Positions 1-9,922 of a DNA stretch of 64,000 bases are shown piece after piece; position 1 is the stretch's first letter, and each line of letters opens with the position of its first letter. The position numbers and the translations under genes are program-made. The stretch is from an uncultured Cetobacterium sp. (lineage in GTDB: Bacteria > Fusobacteriota > Fusobacteriia > Fusobacteriales > Fusobacteriaceae), in the NCBI GenBank assembly GCA_934085975.1, contig CAKOHT010000002.1, forward strand, positions 1 through 64,000. The letters are read 5' to 3'. A model generated the notes under the pieces. That model saw nothing but the letters and a program-made list of their open reading frames with translations. It had not been told where the DNA came from and searched no databases.

Positions 1-830
1 GTAGTTTGTGATGGTGCTTTTGCTGTTGTTCCTGCTCCACCTTCTGACGATCCTGTGTTCGCCTTACTTCCTCCAGTTGCTCCTCCTAAACTCTTCGCTC
101 CATCTTGGAATCCTTTTAGTGAACTGTTACTTCCAAAGAAGCCATTTGTTGTTTGCGCTCCTCCTTCTGTATGTGGTTTCTCCCACTTTCCTGTCTCTGG
201 ATTCTTTGTATATCCATTGTTTGTTATTGGTTTATCTGGCGTTGAGTCCGCTACTGCCTTTCCTGATCCTGTACTTGGTGCCTTTTGCGGTGCTGATACA
301 TCTGGTGTAGTTTGTGATGGTGCTTTTGCTGTTGTTCCTGCTCCACCTTCTGACGATCCTGTGTTCGCCTTACTTCCTCCAGTGCTTCCTCCTAAACTCT
401 TCGCTCCGTCTTGGAATCCTTTTAGTGAACTGTTACTTCCAAAGAAGCCATTTGTTAATTTTGCTCCTCCTTCTGTATGTGGTTTCTCCCACTTTCCTGT
501 CTCCGGATTCTTTGTGTATCCTCCATTTGTTATTGGTTTATCTGGTGTTGAGTCCGCTACTGCCTTTCCTGATCCTGTACTTGGTACCTTTTGCGGTGCT
601 GATACATCTGGTGTAGTTTGTGATGGTGCTTTATTTGTTGTTCCTGAACCTGCTGCTGGTCCTCCATCTGAACTAACTGTACCTTTTTTAATTCCTTGTT
701 GGAATCCTTTTAAACTGTCCATGCTTCCGAAGAATCCATTTGTCAGTTTTGCTCCAGTTTCCGGAGTTACCTTCTCCCACTTTCCTGTCTCTGGGTTCTT
801 TTGGTATCCATCTTTTATAACTGGTTTTGG
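1..830 (-). repeat. Tandem 306-base repeats inside the exoprotein gene
   Basis: Bases 1-306 and 307-612 are almost identical. A third, diverged unit runs from 613 to about 830. Each unit encodes about 102 residues with the cores 'KNPETGKWEKPHTEGGA' and 'TNGFFGSNSSLKGFQ' joined by a Ser/Thr/Gly/Pro-rich linker. The array may continue beyond the left edge. The period is an exact multiple of three, so copy number can change without a frameshift. Confidence 0.95.
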
Positions 831-3800
831 AGTCTCTGACGTCTTACCATCAACCACGTCAACATCAACTTTCTTAGATGTTTCTACAACTGGAACCTCT
901 TTCTTAGGTACCTCTGTTTCCGTTGCCTTTTGTTTTGGTGTCTCAACTTCTACCACTTTTGCCTCTGTAGGAGGTGGTACTGTCTCTACTACCTGTTTCT
1001 TAGGTGGATCCACAACTTCTACTTTATCAACTTTTGGTGGCTCAACAACTTGTTTCTTACTTTCTACTGGATCTGGATTTTTCTTGATTGGTGTTTGAAT
1101 ATCTGTATCAGTTTTCTTTGTAGGAGGTGTAACTTGATCTGTGTCTCCACTTCCTTTCTTCTTACCTGGAATTGCACTTGCTGTTCCAGAGAATGTTCCA
1201 CCTTGTTTGTAAATATCCTTATCTGTAGTTAATGAGTTCTCCATATCAACGCCTACGTTGTTCTTATCTCCGCTTCCTCCGTTGACTGTTACATCTCCAC
1301 CTACAGTTATCTTATCAGGATTTACGTTAATTCCAGATTTTGCAGTTTGCTCTTTATCGATAACATCTCCAACTTCACCTTGGATTCCTCCACCCTTAGT
1401 TCCGCCACTGATACCAACGATAGCTCCTCCTGCGTTTAAATCTGTCTTAACATCGCTTACATTTAGGTTTCCACCGATATCAACATTTCCATTTCCTGTC
1501 TCTGATCCTAATACTCCACCTTTTAGGTTAGCATCTCCTTCAACCTTAACTGTAATATCATTTTTAGCTTTAATTCCTGCCTGAGTTGTAACCTCGCTTC
1601 CTTTCTTGAAGATTTGTCCTCCACCTGCTGAAAGTCCAAGATCACCTGTTCCGATTGTATTCGTAGCAACTCCTGCTGAAACGTCTGCTCCTAACCAAGC
1701 TTCTATTCTTGATTCATCTATTTTGTCAACCTTAGTTTCGATATTTAAATCTCCTCCAACTTTCAGGTCAACATTATTTCCTTCAACAGTACTTCCAATG
1801 ATATTTGTATCTTTTCCAGATTCAATAGTTACTCCATTTTTAGCTACTATTGAGCTTCCTTTACTGTATTCGTTATTTACATCTGATTGGTTATAGCTTA
1901 CATTTCCTGTTACTCCCAGTTGAGCATTTGCTCCGTCGATTGCTCCAACTCCAACTGAAGCTGTAACTCCTCCTGAAATGTTAACTCCTTTACTGTGCTC
2001 TGTTACTGTTTCCTTAGCATCAGTTATATTGATCTCTCCGTTCTTAGCTGATAGACTTACATCATTTGCCTCCGCTTGAACTCCTTTTAGATCAATATTT
2101 CCATCTGTTGCCTCAAACTGTAACTTTCCTCCAGATTTGATGTTTGTTGTGTTCTCTTTAGTTGTCTTCGAGTTACTTGAATTCCATCCGATATTTCCTG
2201 TTACAGATGTTGTATTTCCTGCTAAGTCTCCGAAGATTACGTTAGTTACACTTCCTGCTACTTGAGCTGCAGCTAGTCCCTCGTTTACTGCTCCATCTTT
2301 TGCAGAATCCGCAATTTGCATTCCTTTATTTACTGCATCTGCTATCGAACTTGTCGTACTGTTCTTTACACTAACTCCAATATCAAGACCTGAACTCTTC
2401 TTCTCTACAACGTCTTCATACTTAGTAGTATCAATACTCTTAGCTTTGATAGTGAAGTCTCCTCCAGTTTCAAAATCAGATCCTCCAATATCCGTTTTTC
2501 CACCTGATGTTATATTTAAGTTTCCTCCAGTTTTTACACTTCCTTCTGTCCATGTTGTACTCTTCTCACTAGAGTTCTTCATAGATACTCCAATTTGAAC
2601 TGATGCGTCTGTCAATGCATCCATGTAGTTCTTACCAGCTTTACTATTTCCTTTGATCATACTATCTTTTCCAACTTGAACCGGATCTCCGTTTATAACT
2701 TCAGTTGATCCTCCATCCAGTGGGTTCCATCCTGCAGAAGCACTACTTCCTCCAGCTCCAGCTGATGCTCCGGCGTTTGTCACTCCAACACTAATTGAGC
2801 TCTTTTCGGATTCATAAGTGTTCTTACCAGCTTCAAAACTTACATCTCCATCTGTTTTTATATTCATATCTCCACCTGCAGTAAACTCTGTTCCTACAGA
2901 TTTTACACCATCTTTACTCTCTATGTTGATGCCTCCAGTTGTAGTCAATCCACTTCCTTTAGATGTTGTTGAGCTTGTTTTCTCGCTAGTTCCTGTGAAT
3001 CCTAGTCCATTATATGTAGCTGAATTAGATGTTGATTTCAATGTATCTTGACCATCAAGAATATCTACTTTTCCACCACTCTTAATGTCAATTCCATTAT
3101 CTCCTGCAATCAAGTCGCTACCTTTTATTGTAGTGTCTCCACCTGATTCTATCTTAAGACCTCCAAGTCCTCCAACAGTACTTCCTTTTGATTTACTTGC
3201 AGTTGTCTCAGATGTTGCACTTCCAGTTGTTATCAATCCATTAACTGTTCCTGAGATTTGAGATTTTGTTGTCTCATGGTAGTAATCCTGTCCATCAACT
3301 ATATTGACCTTATCTCCTGCTTTAATTGAAACTTCCTCTTTTGCAGCCACTCCACTACCTTTTATAGTAACATCGTTTTCTGCTTCAATAGTTACATTCT
3401 TTCCACCTATTCCTGATCCTGATGAAGTAGATTTAGAGAATGATTTTGTCGTTGTTGTGATTCCATCAGTTGTTGTCTCTGTTCCTGAAGTTATGATGTT
3501 CTGGTCTTCAATAGTTACATTCTTTCCACCCAATGCTACATTTCCATCAGTACTTTCAACTACTCCACCTTTGATAGTTGTATCTCCTGACGCTTTAACA
3601 CTTACATCTCCTTTAGCTGAGATTCCAGCCTGATTAGAAACAGTTTGATTTCCATTTTCGTCATATCCTAATGTTGACTCAATGTTGATGTCTCCTCCTG
3701 CTTTTACATCTACTCCACCATTTTCACTCTTGATGTTTCCACCAATCATGTCGATGTTTTCCTTAGCATCAAGTTTTACGTCACCTTTAGCTGAAATTCC

Positions 3801-6800
3801 ACCATTTATTCCTGCAGATGAGTTATTTGTAATACCTTTTTCTGATTTAATATCTATATTTCCACCAGAAGATATATTTCCATTTGAGTTTACTACTTCT
3901 GTTGCATCAATATTGATATCTCCACCCGCTTGAACTGATGATCCTACTCCAGCTCCTGTATCAGATGCAGCCATCTTCAGTCTTGTCTCTTTTCCAAAGT
4001 ATACTTGTGGAACTAAAACGATTTGACCTTGTACTTCCATCTCAACGTACCAAACGATATCCTCATCTAGATTGTTGATTTGCTCCGGTGTCAGAGGTTT
4101 TCCAACTTCAAGTCCCAACTTATCTTTTACATTTAGAGCGTTATCTAACATAACTTTGATATGGTCTGTTGAAACCTCTCCAGAATATCCTAATCCCTCT
4201 CTAATTGTATTGTTAATTAGTTGTTGCTCATAGTAAGCATCCCCTATTACTGTCGGTGTTTTGTTAGGATCATAACCTGATTGTTTGAAGAAATAATCAG
4301 ATCCATAATATTTACTTACATCAATAAAATCAATATTCGTTTCAAATAGGTAAGGAACCGATCCGTTTGGTCTTGGAGCTGCTGGCTTAAAGATTCCGTT
4401 CTCTCCAACTGGAATATCGATAAATACAATTGGGTTAATTGTTCCAGCTACAGCGATAGAGCTTACTCCTCCTCCACTTCCAGCTGTGATTGTAACACCA
4501 TTGATAGTTACTGTTCCTGTCTGAATCTCTACATCATGAACTTGCTTTACTCCATCCACTTCTGTTATTGAGTTAGGGTCTTTTACACTCACTCCTAAGT
4601 TAGCTTGTGTTCCTGTTACATTATTCTCACCAATTGAAACATCTACTGCAGTATTTTCAACTTTATCTCCAGATATATTTTCAAATTTTCCACCTGTAAG
4701 CGTAAAGCTTCCTCCACTTCTTATACTAGCTGTTCCATTAGTTGCTAATGCAGTGTATTTACCATTATTTTTATACATATCTTTAAAATCTGATTTGGTA
4801 TTCCAATCTGGTCCTAAGGCAGTATTTAATAATTTTTTCAATTCAGGTTGTTTGTCAGCGACTAAAGCAAGTGCTTGTACTCTATATTTATGAAATTTAT
4901 TATTAGTTATTGCTTCGTACAAGCTCATCTCGTATTCTACACCACTTTGTCCTGGTGAATTAGCTCCAAATTTTTGCCACCACCAAGCTTTAATTTTTAT
5001 ATTTTTTAGATACTCTTCTATTGTCATCGAAGCTGACATTGTTTCATTTTTTAAATTTCCTACTACATTTATATTTCCTTTGGCTGTGACACTACCTGAT
5101 AAATTAATCACATCTGTCTGAGAACCATTTTTTCCATTTATTGTTAAGTTTCCACCTGAAGCAATTGTAGCTTTATCTGTTACTCTTAAATCGGATTCAT
5201 ATATTGGCATTGTTATATCTACATGATGCTCTAGTATCAATCCTGCTACACCTTTATATTCTTGTGCAAAAGCACTTCCGACCCAAGTTTCAACCTCTTT
5301 AAAACCACTTCCTGTATATGCTGATTTATTTTCAACTTGATTAGCATTAATAACTAAATTTCCACTAGTTTTTATGCTTCCAGCCTCATTCAATAGATGT
5401 CCAGCTGTTAATGTCATATCTCCTTTAGATTCGATTGTAGACTTTAGTTTATTCCAAATCTTCTCAACAGCTTCTATTACTAAAGTTCTTGCCGCCCATA
5501 TCGACGTTCCAGTTTCATTCAAAATATTTTGGCCTTTAAGCTTTATATCACCGTTGCTTACAATCATTCCTTTGTTTGTGATATCTTTTCCAGCAGTAAA
5601 ATCTAGACTACCAAAGTTTTGAAGTTTGCTCTCATTAGTTATCGCTCCACCTGTTTTAATAGTCATCGTTCCCTGAGAACTCATTTTACTACCATTCGTA
5701 AAATTGATATCTATATTTTTATTACCTAAGTCAACTGTTAATTTATCATTACTCTGGATTGTTCCTTTATTAACAAATCCACTACCATCGTCTGCTTCTT
5801 TAGCCAATATCTCTATACTTCCACCCAGGACCTTTGAATTTGTGTCATTGCTGAAATTTTTACTTAACTCAGCTTTCAATCCTTCACCAGCTTGAAGTGT
5901 ATTCTTATTTGTAAGAGAACTTGCTTTTATATCCAACTTTTTTCCTGTTGCTAAAGTTCCAGTATTGTTTAAATCACCTTTTATATTAACACTAGCATCG
6001 CCAGTAGCTTTAATATTACCTATGTTATCTAATTTAGAGTTAGCTCCTGTTCCTTTTAAACTAATATCTCCTGTAACTTCTATATTTCCTTCATTTTTAA
6101 TACCTTCTGTTACTGTTATATCAGTACCCTTGTTAACAACTTCAGCTCCTGAAGCATTCTCAAAGTTCTTCCCTGTTATATTCAATTTACCAGATGTATT
6201 TAACTTCTGTGTATTCTTTACATTACCAGTTGTTGTTATTGTAATATCATCTTTTGCTTCAAAAGATTTATTTTCTACATCTCCACTTCCTGCATTTATA
6301 GTAGCTTTTCCTCCTAATACTATCTCATTATTATTTACAAATCCTTGTGAAGTAAAACTACCGTTTCCTTTTGCTTGAAGTTTATTGGCGTTTTCAAACT
6401 TACCTGAACCTGCATCTATACTTATATTTCCACCAGTATTTATGCCATCTATATTCTTAAATCCTTCAGATTTAATATCTAAATCTCCTGTAACATCAAA
6501 CTTCCCTTCATTAGTGAATGATTTTTTATCTGAAGACGTCAGAGTTGAAGTATTTGACGATGTATCAATAGTTGCTTTTCCTCCAACTACTAATTCACCT
6601 TGATTTGTAAATTCTCCACCTTTTACCGTGAGGTCCTTCTTTAAGTTTCCTTTACTTCCACTTTCCAATTTCAATGATGCGTTAGCACCACCTAAATTGA
6701 CTTGAGTGTTTTCTCCTACGGATAAATCTTTTTTGATATTCACTGTATTTGCATCAATTGTTGCATTCTTTCCGACAGTTAAAGACTCACTATTAAATAT

Positions 6801-9800
6801 TCCATGTACTTTTGCTGTTAAATCTCCACCTGCAGTCAACGCTTTATTTTTAAAGCTATTTCCTTCAATCGTTGCATTCTGACCAGCTGAAATATTTGAG
6901 TTATTTATTATATCCCCATTAGTAGATTTTAATGTTAAATCTTTTTTAGCTATAACTATTCCACTGTTTTCTATTTTATCAGTAACTTGAACAGTTAAAT
7001 TTTCTGATTCAATAACTCCTAGCCCCTTAATAGTAATAATCTCTGCCTTATATGCAGCTTGCTCTTTTTTGATTTTTCTAGCCTCTGATAACTCAGCTTT
7101 CAATTTTTTAATTTCTTCCTTGTCAGTTGCTTTTTCTAATTTAGCTTCTAACTCTTTAATTTTAGCTTCAGCTTCTTCTAATTTTTTCTCATCATATTTA
7201 GTCATTAAATCTACATATTTTTTTACTAACTCTTCTGATCCTGAAGATGTAAATGACTTTCCTTCAATATTTAGATTTTTTCCTGCATATAATCTTTGAC
7301 TATTAGTTATATCTCCACCAGCTTTTAAAGTAACATTTGTTGATCCCTCTATTACACCATTGTTATTTAAATTATTTGTTGCTTCTAATTTTACTGATGT
7401 ATCTGATTTTACTATACCATTATTTAAAATATCAGTATTAGATTTTAACTCTACTTCATTTCCTGATAAAATTCCTAGAGCTCCTACTCTTTCTACTTCA
7501 TATTTTAATGTGCTTAATTCTCTCTCTAAATTTTTATAGTACTCTAATGTTGATTCTAATGCCTCAGCTTGAGTTGTATCAACTATTGAATCCAGTTTTT
7601 TCTCCAATTCATCTATTATTTTTACAACATTATCATAATTTTCTTGTACAAAAGCATTAAATGCAGCTAAATACTTTGAAATTTCTTCTGGTGTTCCTGC
7701 ATTTATTAGATTATTAACATGAACCATTAACTTTTTAACTGCGGCAATCTTTCCATAGTTCTCAAATTTTCCAGAAGTTGCAGTTATAGTTATATTTTCA
7801 CCACCAATTTTTCCAGAGTTGTTTAAATTTTTAGCTGATGTTAATATAACATCTTTATCTGCGAAAAGTTCCCCTGAGTTTAATAAATCTCCTATAGTAG
7901 TTGATATTGTTAAACTTCCTTTTTTAGCTATAATCTTGGCACCAAAAGCATTTATTAATGTTTCAGTATTAATAGTTATGTTATTTCTAATTCCTTGTCC
8001 ATGAGATTGTATTGTACCCTTATTATCTAAATTCCTTGCTGTAATAGTAATAGTACCCATACCTTTTGGATAGTCTTGAGTTGAAGCTTCTATCTTTCCA
8101 TTAACCTCATTTAAAATAAATCCAGTACCTTTTATATCAACATTGTATCCTGAAATTACTCCAGTATTTGTTAATTTTCCATTTTGAATATCAATCTCTA
8201 TTTTATTTGATCTATCTACCGTTTCCCCTTTATTTCCTACGTTTTGTCTCATCTCTCCAGCATTTTGAATATCTGAAGCTTTTATTTTTACAGCTGCTCC
8301 TTTAATTGAAGCATTCTCACTATTAACAAGCTTTCTGGAGTCAATATTTAAATCTCCTGAAGACGAAATCAATTTGTTATTCTTGATTTGATTTGTCGCT
8401 TTTATTTTTATATAGTTATCTCTTGAATTAGTTCCCGTTGAAATTATTCCCTCATTATTTAAGTTGCCAGTCTCTAAATCTATCCTATTCCCATATATTC
8501 CTGAAGAAACCCATTCAATCTCATTTGAACTTAAAACTCTTCCTGTATTAGGATCTTTAACTATAATATTTCCGTTATCATCTTTTAAAACAACTAATGG
8601 TGCATCACTATCATTTCCACCTTTTCTCACAGGTACTAATAATTTTTCTACAGTTGTCACTCCACTAACTTTTATTATTATTCCCTTTTGTGATAATAGT
8701 TTGGCTGTTGCTCCAGCTTTTAATTTAAGATTTTTTCCAGTTATTTTTAAATCAGTTTTCTCTGCTTGAACAACTGTTTCAATTTCAATATCACCAGTTA
8801 CAGCTATCTCCACACCGTTATCAGCATAGATACTATAGTTATACTCTATACCTGAGTTTTTAAAACTTCCTGAAATTGTTTTCAAATCTCCTTTACCCTT
8901 AATTTTGATATCCTTTTCAGATCTTAATCCACCTAGCTCAATATCTCCATTACTTAAAATCTCTATATCTTCACTACTTTTTATTAGTCCTTCATGTCTA
9001 ACTCCAAGTCCCTCTGTTGTACTTATCAATTTTATATTTTTTCCATACATTGAACCTAGTTTATCTGCATAGATACCATATTTTATATTTGCGTCTTTTT
9101 GATGATCTGTCACTTCATAGTTAGATATTCTTTTTCCATTTTCCAACGTTACTTTATTTTGTCCTGCTAATAACGTTAAATCTGCATCTTTTTCACCATC
9201 AAAAGGAGCCACTTGACCTTTTAATTCTATAGTTTTTGAAATAATATTAAAGTAATCACCAGCTGTACCTACTCCTCCAGCTTCAATAACTACGTTACCT
9301 TTTTGTACATTAAGCTCTATATTTGATCCATTAACTACAGGCTTACCGGTACTTAATGTAATTCCACTTGTATTGATAAATCCTCCACCATTTACAGTTA
9401 TCCCATTTTCATTGGCCAAAATGAAGTCAGCTTTCTGTCCAGCTATCTCAATTGTTCCATTGATTGCTGAAGCTTTATTACCTGTCACTTCACTCAATAT
9501 GGCCGAAGCTGATTTTTGTAAGTTAGGATTATGTGATACAATTCCTCCAGTCTTTGATACATATGGATCTTTTGTTGAATTATTGTTAAAAATAACTCCG
9601 TTTCCACTTCCAACACTGAAATCTATAAATTTATTATGAGATATTCCTCCAGCATTTGGATTAACTATATTTACTACATCCATTCCATTGGCACTCGTTG
9701 TCATTCCTGGACCACCTGTATCAGGATTTATCTCATTATTTTGCTTTTGTCTTACTCTTAAATCTCTTGCAAAAAGTTCTGTTTCAAAAAATCCTCCAAC

Positions 9801-9902
9801 ATGACCTGTGATTAAAAATGAAACTATCAAACTCAAAGTTATACTCCGCTTATTTTTCAAATTATGTTTCAATAATTTTTCGTTTAACTTAAAATAATTC
9901 AT
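1..9902 (-). CDS. Giant filamentous-haemagglutinin/CdiA-like exoprotein (TpsA), C-terminus beyond the window
   Basis: The frame is open from an ATG at 9902, with a GGGGAG ribosome site 8 bases upstream, to the left edge: 3300 codons with no stop. Residues 1-45 form a long charged-then-hydrophobic signal region. The TPS secretion domain follows (about 45-300) and contains 'ANGMDVVNIVNPNAGGISHN' and NPNL, which TpsB transporters recognise. Next come thousands of residues of beta-helix repeats ('GGDITN', 'SGGNLTI'). They are interrupted by two charged helical inserts near residues 730-810 and 890-955, and by a 'GSDYFFKQSGYDP...GDAYYEQQLI' block near 1850-1900 that recurs in large FhaB/CdiA-type proteins. 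After about residue 2930 there is a Pro/Lys/Val-rich linker and then 102-residue repeats. No VENN motif or toxin domain lies in the visible part, so adhesin versus contact-dependent inhibition toxin is undecided. It is probably secreted to the cell surface through the TpsB encoded 20 bases upstream. Confidence 0.93.
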   Translation of the reverse strand, partial: MNYFKLNEKLLKHNLKNKRSITLSLIVSFLITGHVGGFFETELFARDLRVRQKQNNEINPDTGGPGMTTSANGMDVVNIVNPNAGGISHNKFIDFSVGSGNGVIFNNNSTKDPYVSKTGGIVSHNPNLQKSASAILSEVTGNKASAINGTIEIAGQKADFILANENGITVNGGGFINTSGITLSTGKPVVNGSNIELNVQKGNVVIEAGGVGTAGDYFNIISKTIELKGQVAPFDGEKDADLTLLAGQNKVTLENGKRISNYEVTDHQKDANIKYGIYADKLGSMYGKNIKLISTTEGLGVRHEGLIKSSEDIEILSNGDIELGGLRSEKDIKIKGKGDLKTISGSFKNSGIEYNYSIYADNGVEIAVTGDIEIETVVQAEKTDLKITGKNLKLKAGATAKLLSQKGIIIKVSGVTTVEKLLVPVRKGGNDSDAPLVVLKDDNGNIIVKDPNTGRVLSSNEIEWVSSGIYGNRIDLETGNLNNEGIISTGTNSRDNYIKIKATNQIKNNKLISSSGDLNIDSRKLVNSENASIKGAAVKIKASDIQNAGEMRQNVGNKGETVDRSNKIEIDIQNGKLTNTGVISGYNVDIKGTGFILNEVNGKIEASTQDYPKGMGTITITARNLDNKGTIQSHGQGIRNNITINTETLINAFGAKIIAKKGSLTISTTIGDLLNSGELFADKDVILTSAKNLNNSGKIGGENITITATSGKFENYGKIAAVKKLMVHVNNLINAGTPEEISKYLAAFNAFVQENYDNVVKIIDELEKKLDSIVDTTQAEALESTLEYYKNLERELSTLKYEVERVGALGILSGNEVELKSNTDILNNGIVKSDTSVKLEATNNLNNNGVIEGSTNVTLKAGGDITNSQRLYAGKNLNIEGKSFTSSGSEELVKKYVDLMTKYDEKKLEEAEAKIKELEAKLEKATDKEEIKKLKAELSEARKIKKEQAAYKAEIITIKGLGVIESENLTVQVTDKIENSGIVIAKKDLTLKSTNGDIINNSNISAGQNATIEGNSFKNKALTAGGDLTAKVHGIFNSESLTVGKNATIDANTVNIKKDLSVGENTQVNLGGANASLKLESGSKGNLKKDLTVKGGEFTNQGELVVGGKATIDTSSNTSTLTSSDKKSFTNEGKFDVTGDLDIKSEGFKNIDGINTGGNISIDAGSGKFENANKLQAKGNGSFTSQGFVNNNEIVLGGKATINAGSGDVENKSFEAKDDITITTTGNVKNTQKLNTSGKLNITGKNFENASGAEVVNKGTDITVTEGIKNEGNIEVTGDISLKGTGANSKLDNIGNIKATGDASVNIKGDLNNTGTLATGKKLDIKASSLTNKNTLQAGEGLKAELSKNFSNDTNSKVLGGSIEILAKEADDGSGFVNKGTIQSNDKLTVDLGNKNIDINFTNGSKMSSQGTMTIKTGGAITNESKLQNFGSLDFTAGKDITNKGMIVSNGDIKLKGQNILNETGTSIWAARTLVIEAVEKIWNKLKSTIESKGDMTLTAGHLLNEAGSIKTSGNLVINANQVENKSAYTGSGFKEVETWVGSAFAQEYKGVAGLILEHHVDITMPIYESDLRVTDKATIASGGNLTINGKNGSQTDVINLSGSVTAKGNINVVGNLKNETMSASMTIEEYLKNIKIKAWWWQKFGANSPGQSGVEYEMSLYEAITNNKFHKYRVQALALVADKQPELKKLLNTALGPDWNTKSDFKDMYKNNGKYTALATNGTASIRSGGSFTLTGGKFENISGDKVENTAVDVSIGENNVTGTQANLGVSVKDPNSITEVDGVKQVHDVEIQTGTVTINGVTITAGSGGGVSSIAVAGTINPIVFIDIPVGENGIFKPAAPRPNGSVPYLFETNIDFIDVSKYYGSDYFFKQSGYDPNKTPTVIGDAYYEQQLINNTIREGLGYSGEVSTDHIKVMLDNALNVKDKLGLEVGKPLTPEQINNLDEDIVWYVEMEVQGQIVLVPQVYFGKETRLKMAASDTGAGVGSSVQAGGDINIDATEVVNSNGNISSGGNIDIKSEKGITNNSSAGINGGISAKGDVKLDAKENIDMIGGNIKSENGGVDVKAGGDINIESTLGYDENGNQTVSNQAGISAKGDVSVKASGDTTIKGGVVESTDGNVALGGKNVTIEDQNIITSGTETTTDGITTTTKSFSKSTSSGSGIGGKNVTIEAENDVTIKGSGVAAKEEVSIKAGDKVNIVDGQDYYHETTKSQISGTVNGLITTGSATSETTASKSKGSTVGGLGGLKIESGGDTTIKGSDLIAGDNGIDIKSGGKVDILDGQDTLKSTSNSATYNGLGFTGTSEKTSSTTSKGSGLTTTGGINIESKDGVKSVGTEFTAGGDMNIKTDGDVSFEAGKNTYESEKSSISVGVTNAGASAGAGGSSASAGWNPLDGGSTEVINGDPVQVGKDSMIKGNSKAGKNYMDALTDASVQIGVSMKNSSEKSTTWTEGSVKTGGNLNITSGGKTDIGGSDFETGGDFTIKAKSIDTTKYEDVVEKKSSGLDIGVSVKNSTTSSIADAVNKGMQIADSAKDGAVNEGLAAAQVAGSVTNVIFGDLAGNTTSVTGNIGWNSSNSKTTKENTTNIKSGGKLQFEATDGNIDLKGVQAEANDVSLSAKNGEINITDAKETVTEHSKGVNISGGVTASVGVGAIDGANAQLGVTGNVSYNQSDVNNEYSKGSSIVAKNGVTIESGKDTNIIGSTVEGNNVDLKVGGDLNIETKVDKIDESRIEAWLGADVSAGVATNTIGTGDLGLSAGGGQIFKKGSEVTTQAGIKAKNDITVKVEGDANLKGGVLGSETGNGNVDIGGNLNVSDVKTDLNAGGAIVGISGGTKGGGIQGEVGDVIDKEQTAKSGINVNPDKITVGGDVTVNGGSGDKNNVGVDMENSLTTDKDIYKQGGTFSGTASAIPGKKKGSGDTDQVTPPTKKTDTDIQTPIKKNPDPVESKKQVVEPPKVDKVEVVDPPKKQVVETVPPPTEAKVVEVETPKQKATETEVPKKEVPVVETSKKVDVDVVDGKTSETPKPVIKDGYQKNPETGKWEKVTPETGAKLTNGFFGSMDSLKGFQQGIKKGTVSSDGGPAAGSGTTNKAPSQTTPDVSAPQKVPSTGSGKAVADSTPDKPITNGGYTKNPETGKWEKPHTEGGAKLTNGFFGSNSSLKGFQDGAKSLGGSTGGSKANTGSSEGGAGTTAKAPSQTTPDVSAPQKAPSTGSGKAVADSTPDKPITNNGYTKNPETGKWEKPHTEGGAQTTNGFFGSNSSLKGFQDGAKSLGGATGGSKANTGSSEGGAGTTAKAPSQT

Positions 9903-9922
9903 AAAACTCTCCCCTTTCATAT

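Noticed and set aside
1-830. CRISPR-like or satellite array
   Set aside because: The 306-base units are in-frame coding repeats without spacers.
8-9639. Many plus-strand open frames of 60-350 codons opposite the exoprotein
   Set aside because: They are shadows of a 3300-codon minus-strand gene with repetitive, biased codons; none has a ribosome site or family motif.
1-9902. Contact-dependent inhibition toxin (CdiA) with CdiI immunity gene
   Set aside because: The C-terminus and the next gene lie outside the window and no VENN motif is visible; only the FhaB/CdiA superfamily call is supported.
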